DNA of 64,000 nucleotides from Triops longicaudatus. Its lineage: Eukaryota; Arthropoda; Branchiopoda; Notostraca; Triopsidae. The position numbers and the translations under genes are program-made. A model generated the notes under the pieces. The model was given only the letters and a program-made list of their open reading frames with translations. It was not told the origin of the DNA and did not search any database. Shown here in pieces: positions 25,404 to 37,800 of this stretch; the stretch's first letter is position 1; each line of letters starts with the position of its first letter. The stretch lies in assembly GCA_022885665.1 (NCBI GenBank), contig JAGQDJ010000059.1, forward strand, positions 186,001-250,000. The letters are read 5' to 3'.

Positions 25404-25820
25404 TTATGGCAATGGAGGACAGCGACAAACGCAGCACGAAGGGAAAAGGAACCAATCCATGAAAATGCCTTTGCAGTCGTTGTCAGGATCGTAGGCGAGC
25501 AAACGGTGCCATTTATACTTTTGCTCGCAGGAACATTCGCCGAAACAACGTTTTGTGGAATTTTTCCTGAGAATAAATGTCAAATTAAAATATACTAAAA
25601 ATGTGTATCAAAATATAAAATAAAACCCGAAATTATATTTTGAACGAAATTAAACGGGATTAAAGTATCCATAATATAAAGAAAATACCCTTACTGGCAA
25701 ACTTCTTGGTGAATGGCTTGTTCAAAATGTTGCGTGTTGACGATAGCTCGGATTTTACCGGCACTATTGGCCGCCCAGTACGGAGTCACTACTTCCACTG
25801 TTGATTCACAAGCGTCCACC
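25404..25820 (-). CDS. spz4: spz cystine-knot exons (last two exons, 128-bp intron)
   Basis: Exon 25820-25695 starts after an unusual A-rich acceptor (TTAAAAAAG) and codes from the split Lys codon through VDAC and EQAIHQEVC, then a CA|GTAAGG donor. Exon 25566-25404 starts after TTCTCAG and ends at TAA (25406-25404). It carries eight of the ten cysteines counted in the mature domain, including the closing CCVCRC. The product ends four residues after the last Cys (PPLP), so the domain is complete. Confidence 0.93.
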
Positions 25821-28800
25821 CTTTTTTAAGCACATAAATAATGAGAAGTCTCGTTTAACTAGGATCATGCGAATCGTTAAAAAATAACTAAAAGTGCACA
25901 ATTTCAGAAGTCAAAATTTTACGCATTTTTTTAAAAATAACAATCTTGGGTATCCGAAGTCCATAACAAAATGGCAGGGAAGTTCGGGTTATATTTCAAG
26001 ATATTATGCGAAAAATTGTCATAATTTTTTTAACAAATATTTTTGTAAGTAATGTATAAATTTCCGTGATTTTCAATTTGTTAAGTCAGTTCATGTATTG
26101 AATGTCACAGTGTCATTACTGTTGCTCTTTTGGAGAATTGGAAGAAATGGGTTGCATGGCACAAAGTCAGTGATTTGCGTACTGGTGGAACCGTGGTTCG
26201 TAATTTGGTCACATGGTTGATGTTGCTCCTGCGTCATCATGTTCGTGTTATTGATGCAGGAACGCAATCATTGCAATTCTTGGTGTTGTCAAGTCAACAA
26301 ACCACGAAAAGCCAAGCCCGAAGAAATATTGTTGCGACATCAGCAACAATTCATTCAAAGCGAGAACTTGCAACCTTATCCACGTTGCTTCGTCCCAAGT
26401 AATCCAATCATAATTTCACAACCCAGCCCACCAAAAAAGAAACACAGCAACATAAAAAGTATAAAAATAAACTTAAAAAATACTAAATAAAAAGCAAACG
26501 AAAATGAAAGACCAAGAAAAATACAGAAAAGCTAACGAAGATTCTTTGAAGTATATTTCCAAATATCGCCCAGGAAAAAGTACAAAACTTAAAAAGGAGT
26601 TAATTACTTATTGGATGTTGCCTGGTTACTGGTGCGCGTACTTTGTCTTCGCGTCCGATTCAAGCGAGGTAGAATGGTTCCAACCAAACTATTGTCTTCG
26701 TCGAGGAGGATGTCTGGATCAAACTGGAACGTGGGAAAGGACCAATCATCTTCATCCAGGTCATCTTTGACCTGGCGCTTTTTCAAAGAAGAACGACGAC
26801 CGTCGGTACCGGCATTACTGTTGCCGTTACTGGCCATTTCGGGCGAGGTTTGGAATTCGCCATACATGCGTCGAATCAGGGCTTTGTTCTCGTCGATGAA
26901 TCTCTCAATGCTGTCACTGCAAGAATTAGAGAAATTTCCAAGGAATCGATGAATTAATGTCAGGAATCAGCGTTTCGAGGTTTTTTCCCTCGCAACTCCG
27001 TCGTCTTTTTTTCAATTGGCAACAAGAAACGAGAAAGAAAGATGATGGACTCGAAAGCGAGAATGATAACAACGCAGTCATTCGTTAAGGAAGAAAAAAA
27101 GAGCACGTTTCATTGTTAAGAAAAGCTGAAAAACAAATTTCTGTCCCCTTTTTCCATCCTTTGTTTCATTCTAAGGAACGATGAATGAATCGATACCAAA
27201 GGCATAAGAAGGAGTTGTTCACAGATGAATAGGCTTAAGAAGACTTGGGATTTTGAAGAATCACATCAAAAGAATGAAAGAATCTTTCATGACATCATTA
27301 CGTTTGAAAGCCTACAGATCAGGATTTTACTCAAGAGTGTGGTTAGAGTGACAAGAGTGTCTATTTGGATTTCAATAGCTCGAGATTTTCAACTAAGCTA
27401 AAATTTCAACATAATTAATCTGGAATTTTGAACTTCAACACTTGGTTTAACTGTAACATTGCGTGCGTTTTCGTTGGTGATTCGGTGCAAGAGCTTGACT
27501 ATAATGTAACTGTGCAGCCGTTTGACACGGATAGGCCTATATCTTGGCTCTTCATTGAGTCATTACTTGTTCAGAACACAGGAAAAGAAAGAAAAGTAGA
27601 ACGAACCAAAGCCTCTTACAGAAACGAACTGCATAGCTAATTATGAACACAATACTGTTATAAAAATGTACTGTTAGATAATTTTACTTGCTTTCAGAAA
27701 GTCAGATTAATTGATTTCGACGCATTTCCATGCTAATTCAATTAATTTGCGTTTCATGTACTTAGTAATATATAAGACTCAAAATTGCGTACAAGTCGTT
27801 TAGATTTAGGTAACGGAGCCCATTTCAGGCAAAATGGAAATAACCTGGTTCAGTACAAAAGAAATGGCATGCTAGATTAAACCTCTTATGGCGCAGTACA
27901 TCTATGCACTTTCAGAGGATTGTGGGGTTGTGAAATAGTCTACCAAAAAGCTCCATTAATTATATAAGTGAAGTAATCTTTTAATGTGTCGAGGAGTTTT
28001 ATTGAATTTTTATGTGCTTTTTTTTCACAAATAAAAATCGCAAGTTTTTTGTTTATAATAATATTGAAAATCAGGTTCGATAAATGAAGATAGAATTGTT
28101 GAATAAAAGTGCATCTAAGCAGAAAATCGAACGACTAATTTTTAAGAAATCGCCAGAAAATAGGACTTCGTAGTTTGCCCATAAGGGTTAATTTAGATAG
28201 AGGAAAAATACAAAAATGGATAAAAAAACATATCAACACTTTCAGAAAATCAACTTGCTTGACATTTGCCGTAAAGAGTATTCAGTACATTAGTTAATAT
28301 CTATCGCACAGTGACCTAAAACATTAAAATGTAATTCGCCATAAGTGGTTAAAGAGGGGGCCTACGGAGTGTTTATTTATTAAGCAAGTCTGCTTAATCG
28401 TGCCAGCTCTTATTTTCGATTTAAATATGTTTTTTTTTTAATTTGCACTGTTTTTCTTTAATCGAGATTTGAGTTTCGTTTTGCAATTGGCGCTTTCAAA
28501 AAGGCGATTTTAGGTCATGAGCTAAAACTTTTGAGAAACACTACGTTACGAGAAGAGTTTTGGATCTTTTTCAAAAAGATCCCGATCAGATCCGATCATG
28601 TGACCTGCTCGGATCAACCCTACCTTGAAATTGCTAGGATTAGATTGATTATCCCGGCAATATCCCGTTCTAGTCAGCCTTGGGTGGAGAACTTTCCTGA
28701 TTAGCTCGCTCAAGTTAAAAGTCGCTATCGTTATTACAAGGATTGATATTTTAGTTTTTAAAATCGACATATTGTCTTAATATTGATATTTTCTTGGTGT

Positions 28801-31800
28801 CGACTAATTATCGATATACGTTTTCGATTTATCTGAAGGATCCGATGTGAAATTTTCCCGCTTCGTATCGAGATCATTACGAAATTTTGCTGAGTTTGAT
28901 GAAATCGTTGAAGGTTACGAATGATCAGAAAGGACATGACATCCTCCAAAAAGGATCCAAACCTGAGCTGGGGATCACAGAACACGATAAATGGCATTGC
29001 AAGCACAAAGTATTTTTTCCATTGGTTGCCTATGCCATCTAGTGTTACATTCCGAGAATATTTTTTTTTTTTTTTAAAAAGTGCAATAACACGAAAATTA
29101 ATGGTCGGATTTCAATTATGTTTTCTTTTAGAAATTGCTTAAAAATAATCTAGAACTCAACCCGATTGAAGAACCCGATTTGAAGATTTTTTTGAATAAG
29201 CTATGAAACAGTTTTCAGGGAATATTTGGCAAACTTACATATTAATGTTCAGAAAAAAAAATAATCGATGTCCACTAGATTTAATGCTCATTTGTATTAG
29301 TGTCGGAAACCTTGCCCAAAAACTTTGGATAATTCTCTAAACATACCGTAACGAGGATTCGCTGTTGCAATTCTTATCACTACTAGAACGCCCTAGCTTC
29401 ACACATATCAGTAAATAGCACAGTATCTTAAGAAGAGCTGAATTAAAAAGAGAAAATTGAAACAATTGTGAGTTCATTTTTTAAACGCCACAACATTTTC
29501 GTGCCAAAGTTACTATACAGAAAAGTGTCCTCTTCATTACGGTCTTTTAATGTTTAATTTGTTTCAATAAAGTCAAAACCGTTTTCTATTTTTTTGGTAT
29601 GGTTGAACTTTTAACTCAAAAATAAGACATTTCATGCAGCGTTTTGCGATTGATAGCCGAGGCAGCTGCCTATAGCGGAAGGACGGGACAGTTGGCACGT
29701 CGGACAAATCGTAAAAAAAAAAATGAATTACTACTACTTTGGAACTGAAAAAAATCAGAACGATTAGAGGGTAAAACGAAGTACAAGCGGGAAATGTTCC
29801 GTCGAAAAAAATGCAGCGTACACGAGAACACACACAAAAAAATAAATTTGTGGCATTTTTTGTACGAATGGGGCCCTGGTAATTTCGTTGTCCCGCTTAA
29901 TGTATCTACCGAAAAATTAATACAAATTATAGCTATGTAAAGAATAAATTGGAGAAATAAACTCTCCAAAGACGTGCTACAGATTCACTCTATTGATTTT
30001 GTACGAGATTTTAGAACTCCAAAGTGATGATTTAGTACTCTTTGGACTGAACCATTTTTACCAGGAGGTGAAACCGACTTGGCAGCGCTGCGCCCTACCC
30101 ACAATTCAAAATGCCTACAGCTGTGGTCCTTTCTTTGGGCTGTAAATATAACCGTTTAGCGTGTAAATAAAGTACTACTACATTAAAAAGTTAACGAGAT
30201 CATTGGCTTATTAAGTCTCGAGATTTTTTTACATAACAATAAAGAGAGATAAATGTTTAGAAACTTGAGCTTATATACGTGCTATAAAATGCATGAACCT
30301 GATGCAGCCAAAGTGTGCCTGATGAGGTACTTTTGGCGTAGAGCTTTATTAGGCCATAGGGAGGATCTTAGTGGTTGGTAACCTTGGGAGCCAGCTCATT
30401 AAAACGCCAAACGTGTGACTTCCGAGTGAGGGAACTTGTGTAGTGTGTACAACAAAGGGGTTGTACACGTACGCGTTACATTTGTATATGCATATGCTCA
30501 GCTCGTTTTCTTCACCTATTTCACCACAAAAAAGAGGGAGGAGGGAAAGCTGTGGCTATAGACAGGTCTTATAAGGAATATGTGGGTCAAGGGTGTGATG
30601 AGATGGTCCCACAGAGCGACTCGTCGTGTTTCTATGAGCCACAAGCTTCAACACTCTTATTGTTCTAATAAAATGCACTGGAAAAATGAAAATGAAAGCT
30701 ATTCTTCCGCAAACGCCCTTACCAACTGGCCTTTCTGATTTTTAAAGCTAATTTTTTATTTTCTGATGGAAATTGTCCGATTCGTTAGTTCCACCATAAC
30801 TTTGAGGTTGAAATCTGAATATACAACTTAGAATAATATTTGAAATATTAAAGCAAGATTAAATTTTAATTGACTGTGATTTCACTAGAAATTTTTAGTA
30901 AAACAGACTAAAATAGAAACTAGTGGCACGAAAATATATAATAAAACTTCATTAACATGAAAGTCATGCAAACGATTTAAACACAAATTTCCACCATAAA
31001 TCGTCTATTATTTGTATTTAAGGTGACGGTGCGCTATATCTGGAGACCACATAGCGCGACAGGTGGCATTGCAAACAAAACGTATTTTCTCATTGCTTGC
31101 CCTCGCCATCTCGTGTATTTATGTTACGATAACGGAAATTGGCAAAAACCAGGCGGATCATAAATCGAAAACTAATTGTCGAATTTTCATTCTGTTTTCT
31201 TTCAAAATTCACATTAAAAACTCTTTAGTGCACATCGAAGCCCGATTCTTGGAATTATTTTACGCGAAATTTAGACCTATTTTGCAATTTATCAAGCAAT
31301 ATTTTGAAAATGTCTCTTCGATGAGCACTAGGTGTGATGCTTTTCTTCAATACTGTCGGAAAGTTATTTTGAAATATGGAACTCGTTTCTTGATATGGCC
31401 CGCGCCGCCTCCTATGTTGTTCGCCCATAAGAGCCTTAGATGTACCTTAGCCTGCTCTCACACTCTGTAATTCTGCTCTCACAAAATAAGTGGGTTAAGT
31501 AGAAAACTTTAATAGTGAGGAAAAGAATGTGTTGCCTCATTAAGAGGATTTAGTAATAATGCAATTATTGTATGGATTCTTCTTTTCCATTTTTAAAGGA
31601 TATTTTAGAAGAAAATTGGGGGTGCAGACATTAGATTTGAAGAATATCAAAATTTCATAATCTAAGCACCTAGTTTGATCTTACCTCGGGTAGCGATTTC
31701 CAGCGGTGGGACAGTATAGTTGATTTAATCTTTTGATACAGGGTAATCCACGGATAATTTCGCCACGGATTTCCAGACCCAGTGCAACAGACAGCGCTGT

Positions 31801-34800
31801 CCATAATATCTGTTTCAAAACCAAGAAAAGTTGCCAATCAATTCCTTAGATGCATGTTAAACATTTTCCTATAAAACTGGAGGAAGCATCTAAAATCAGA
31901 AACAAAAACCCTAGAAAATAAAAAATGGTATATCACATTTCACGTTAACTCAAAAATAACTTAAGTAATAATTTAACATGAATAATTATACTTAAGGCAG
32001 AAGAGCTTCATATATTAAAATGAAAGAGCAATAATGTTTCTCACGGAGAAATTCAATGAATAGTAAAATTTAATATCTTTGAGTTATTAGAATTTCTCTG
32101 AGTATGCTGAATTACTTGAGAAAGTCCAAGGAAATGAAAACTGTAGACAGTAATGTTGGAGGTCAACCTTGCCCGGAGTCACTAATAATTCCTTTTTTGA
32201 ATATCTCTCATGCTCTAAATTCTCTCCATAGAAGTGAGAGGGCATTTTTACTGATCGCAACATATTGATAATGCAGGTTACACGAGAGCAGAAAGCTGTT
32301 AAACCTCGTAAAGCTATTTAGAGCTATTGTTAACCTTCAAAATTACATAAGGATCTGTAAATGGTTACACTGGTAACCAATGGTCTATAATTATTACAAT
32401 TCTCATGTAACTTCTAAAACTGATATCCGCATAATGGGATTTCTACAAATCTTAAATAAAAATAAAACATTTAAGCTTTTTATACGAGCGTTTGTGGATT
32501 CTAGCGGATTTTAACTGAAAATAAACATGAAGACTTAAAATACAAAATCGAGTGTTATGTTTGTAAGTGCCACAAACTTGATTAAAATTATGTGCAGCGC
32601 CCAAGGGCAGGAAAGTGTCTTACAAATTGACACCTGGTTCTAAAATTGTGGTTTGCAAAGTCATGGAAAAACTTTGATGCGAAGACTAAGTGTTGGGTAA
32701 TTCAAATATTGTTAGAAGCTACTGTTGTCAAGGTCACGTGGGCCACCAGCATCGGGAAACTATTTAAAATACCCCTAACTAAAACGCTCGGCAGAAGATT
32801 CTTTGCGAACCCATCAGCACGTACTCCATAACTTTCCCTTTTTTGTTAAAACACAAACATAAAAAGGAAGAGTCACGTTTCCACATTGCAGTACCTTAAT
32901 TATTAAAAGGCTGCGAATGAGGTCCTTGGCGCTCGAAAAAGCTAATTTTGAAACTAAAATTCGCTTTATTAGCTAATAATTGGCACAACAGTTTTTCAGT
33001 TAAATATCTATAAAATGTTTTAATATTCTGCATTTGTTTGTGAATATCCGGAAGGTAAACGAAATTCAATGAAATTCGATTTCCGGAACAACTCATTCTG
33101 CAGTTTTGAAAAACTTGAAAGCAAATTCTGGCAATGAAATTTGGATATATTAATTTCAGAAAAAATTAACTGTAGTAACAGTGCACTAGAAATTAAGAGA
33201 CTCCAAGCCCCTTAAAAATGTAGCCAAAGCTCGATTAAATTCACTGAAATTCACTTTTAGAAATACTAAACGTGTACTTTCGAACTTCTTTCAACTTTCT
33301 AGGCAACTACAAGAATTTTCGACTCAAATTGCATTTCAGGGACTATTGCTAATAGACTAACGCAGCAAATAAATCTTAAAATGTAACTGATTACGTAAAA
33401 GAATATTACAAACAACTAGCAACGTGACAAGAACTAATATTACAATGAAATTATCTACTGGAACGGTGTAAATAATTGAAATCTTGCACTGTGATATAAA
33501 CGAATATTAATTTGTATAAAACAGTTGCACTCTTACCCAAATTATTTTCATGATTGTTATGTTTGGTCAAAAAATGCTGAACAAGGCGAAATCCTTGGAG
33601 TTTCAGAGCAATACTGCAATTGTTAGCAACAAATGTGCAATTTGAGCAATGCAAACTACAGATTCAGCGGAATTTCCGCCAAAAAATATTTCCTATTAAT
33701 TCCAAGGCAAGTTTCAAGTGTACCACGGCAGGTTTTTCGTAGAGGAAGCACTTAAAAATACAAGCAATGGTGTTGGATCACAGCACGATTGAGTTGTGTG
33801 TTGGTCGAGCACCGTAGCAACCCCAAATTGCCCAAGTCATTGTTTTTCTTCCGGAATGGCTCCTTGCTCGAAACCCAATCAGCTTTTATACTGTCTAGCA
33901 GAAGGATGGAGGGACGGACGAACTTGTCACTTTCTTGGCAAGATGTCCGGACTTCCCGCTAGGGTTGGTTTGCCGAACTAGTTTTTCTCAAGCTTCCATA
34001 AGGAAGTTGAATCTTTCAACGTCATCAAAGGTCATTTTCTTATGCTCAAGTTATTTAATTAGCTCAGTCCTCCTAATTCAGTCTTCCAAACTGAGTGAGG
34101 ACGCTCTGAAATGGTTTTGAGGTAAAAGAAGCCCAAGCTAAGCCACTGGCAAGTTTTTCCCGCTGCAAAGAACTCGTGGTTCGCAGCGCGCAGCGGCAAG
34201 CCACGCCACGCGTTTTTAACGGTCCGAGGGCCTTGGGAGTTGGTTTAGAGGTTCACTCTCGCTTTTTACTACCGTACAAGCGTTCTAAACTCGCCCTTGA
34301 AGAGCAAAGGCACCCAGTTAAGCGCTTACAACGCAACACCTGTGAAAAACCGTCACCAGGAGTCGAAACTCCCAATATCAGTGGTAAAAAGCACCTTGCA
34401 ACACCAAACGCTCAGACAAGACTATGGAGGTTTGGAGAAGAAACACCTGAGGAAGAGCAGATCACTTGAAAAATGTGAAGCTGGGAAGAGGAGGAAGACC
34501 GTGATGATGGCGACGGTGACCGCCAAGTGATGACGTGGACGATTAGATGGAAGAAAATTATAAGGATGGTGTAAAGCCAATGGGTGATTACAGTAAACGG
34601 TAATGAAAGAAAAAGGGAGAGCTGAGCGAACATTCAACTGAAATTTACGAATCTAAATTCAACTCGTATAATTATAGTTAAGTTTCACTAGACTTTTATT
34701 CAAACTGAATTACGAGTTTACTTGAAAACTCGATTTTTATTGACAAAATTAGGCCATACTTTAAACATTCCTTTGTCACTAACGCTACTTCAACTTCTTC

Positions 34801-37800
34801 AATTTTCTTTTAATTTCTAGGCAATTTCTTATTTTACCTCCAATTCATTTTAAAATAAAAATATTTTGTTTAGGATCTGGATTTGTCGCCAACATCTTTT
34901 ATTTAGGTGTACTAAGTACATTCGAGAGCCATGAAAACACAATATTTGAATTTTTTCTATCATTTTTCAGTCCATTTGTCTTGCTTTGATATTATTTAGA
35001 TTTCAAGAACCCGAGTTGGGCTGAAAGCAGCAAGAAAGAAAGATGAATAATAGAAAGTGAAGAGGAGCTGAGGGAAAAAAACTGGTAGGTGTGTCGGGAC
35101 ACCTTGCGGCGAAAGGGCATTCACATGAGGCGTAATGGATGTGTAGACCTTTATTTGTGTGTAGTACCGCGAATGATGGGAAGAGTTGAAAAGGTACGGA
35201 TTTAAATTATGCGTTTTTTTTTTCAATGCCACGTTTTCTCTACCTTTGTTTTCACTTCCATTTTTTTTCCACTGGTGACATTTTAACAGATTATTCTTTA
35301 TTTTCTTTCTCCTTTTTACTCTTAAGGCTCTTGCGCACAAGCAAACTACAGAAGTGCATTATATATTCCTATTATTATCGAAACATACTATAGCTTATAT
35401 AAGTGAAATATAACGCGTATTGAATACCCTATTTGATATAAGCGTATTAAAGGCTATATTTGTTTTCTTACATACAAATATTCCTCTCTTATTAGAAAAT
35501 TCTTAACTATACTTCGTATTCTTGTGTAAGCGTATTACATGGAACATTAGTCATCCGAATGTATTATGAAACAGGTAAATGAAAGGACGTTTTGCAGATC
35601 TGAGTTAAACCACTGTGTTAGAGGAAAAATAAAAATTTTTAGGAAGAAGCTCGGTATCATTCGAGTCACTTTTTAATTAACCTACGCTAAGATAATCGTT
35701 ATTTTTCGTCATATTGTTGAAAGTAATACAACCATTTTCACATAAAAAGCTGTGAAATAAAATTCTATTGAAATTGAATTTTGATTTTATTTAAACTAGA
35801 TTTTAATTTGTCATTTAATGTTTGTTCTTTTCACTTGAATCTTTTGCAAATGTGTCTAGATATTCGCTGGGTCCATGACTTCTTCCAGTTTGGAAGTATC
35901 AGTTATTCAAAATTCTACGATTTTTTCTTCTTTTATCTCGCATTAAATTAACCCGAATTTCCACTCAGCGTTAGGAATTTTTCACTGCTGAATTGTAGGT
36001 CTACAGACAAAGTATTAAACAAAGAAAAAATTTGTGTAACCAAGTAAATTTTGTTATTTTTTTTCCGTTCTGTCGAGTGTCTACAGCATTTGTTTGTCTA
36101 AGATTTGATACCATAAAATTAATTGTGGAGGCAATCTCAAAAACTTGTATTTCAAATTACGAGAGATATACTGTTTTATGTGTTTACGGAAAAAATGTGT
36201 ATTTCGTGTGGAATTCACTGGATAAAAATACAAAAGAAAAATCGGTTCATATCCGATGAAGCATTTACCAAATTTTCTGTTTCAAATCTCATTTTATTCT
36301 TTCCGTGTGTATTTAGGTTATACTTCTTTTTTCTCGTTCATCAAATTTCCCTTCGTAATTCTATTTTCCCTTTTTAAGCTTCAATTTATAAAAATACTTA
36401 GACATTTACTAAAAAATTTTTCACCGACTTATTGAGTTCTTTTACCCGTGTTCATTCCCAGGAAAAAATAAGCTAATACACGTAATTTTTTCATTAAAAA
36501 ATCATTAAAGAAAGACATGGAAATCATTTAAAAGATTACAAAATCATCAGAAGAAAATCCGTCTGGAGCACAAATTTTGCAACTACTTTGGAACATTCCG
36601 ATAGTATGGAATGTTTTTCTTGTGCAGTAAGATTTATTGACTGTGAATTATGTGCAATACTTGGCCATATCTGGTGCCTTTGTAAAGGAAACGGACTCGA
36701 AAGTGGAACGTATGATTCATAGCCGGAACACAAGGGGACAATAAACTTTCCGAATCTATATTTGCATAAGAGAGGCGTGGGGGCGTTATTTTCATAATCG
36801 TTAAAAAAGTAGTGGGTGCCACGTCTCAAGTGGTAATTTACACTGATCGAGTGTGGAGAGGAGTTTGCACTGTGATTTCGCATTGCATTTTAGCAAGCTA
36901 CGTAAATCATTGCCAAAACGAGGGGCCAGCTCAAAAGTAGTTTATCTCATCGTTTAAGTGCGACATTTCGTTTGTTAAAAGACTAATTTGGGGGCAAAAT
37001 GGCCCCTGACTCAATTCTATTAAACTTATGTAAAAAGGCATCTTTATGAATTAAAATCACTATATTTTTCGGTTATACCAACTTGACTGAATACCTAACA
37101 ACTCAATTAAATTTACGAAGAAGGTCCCTACCCATGAAAACGTTTTAAGTCGTTAAACTAACCAGTTGGACTCAGAAAAAGGTTCATTGACTTTTTCGCG
37201 TTCCAGCCGATTGGCAGCTCAAGTTCTTTCAAAAATGTATTATTAAGTCTTTCTCCACTTGGTGTCCAGTCCTTTTGAACCTAAGAAGTCCACAGAGTAC
37301 ATTTCTTCGGCATTCTTTCATTTCATCTGTTATACAATCCTTTCGTCGCTCTGACGTTCTTTCCAGTTTATTTTCATGCCTCAATGGAAGTCGGTACGTC
37401 AATGAAAAGAGTTCTGTAATAGCGCAATTGCGCGTGAAAAAAAGCAGACTCACGCCACTCGCTGAAAAGTATTCTTTGGTAAAACAAGGCCATTGTATCT
37501 CGCAGTTATCCAAAAGCTCCTGCTGTCATCAGAACTACAAATATGGCGCCAATGTGTAGCAAAGACAGGACTGAAAAAGTTCTTAAAACAAGAAAATAAA
37601 ACTATACGGAAAAAATATTCTAAGGGTTCTAAAGTATTGAACTATGAATTATTAATAGAATAAAGCTCTATTTTTTCGTTTTTTTCTGATACATTTCTTC
37701 TAATGTTCGAGTAAAAATACCAAATATATATTTTAGTTAATTTTCAAGTAAAAATAAAAAAGAATATTTTAGCTTTGAAGAATAAGCAAAGAATTGAGTA

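Larger units (their letters stand above)
26917..31684 (-). other. Large spz intron (4.8 kb) with repeat copies
   Basis: Bounded by the donor at 31684-31681 and an acceptor TTCTTGCAG ending at 26917. It contains R2 copy 1 (28955-29345), R4 copy 3 (29655-30130) and R2 copy 2 (31050-31450). Between these I see no further spz exon. The phase match across it shows none is required. Confidence 0.7.

Noticed and set aside
31063..31470. 135-codon plus-strand frame
   Set aside because: It falls within an R2 repeat copy, starts with GTG, and is not open in the other R2 copies.
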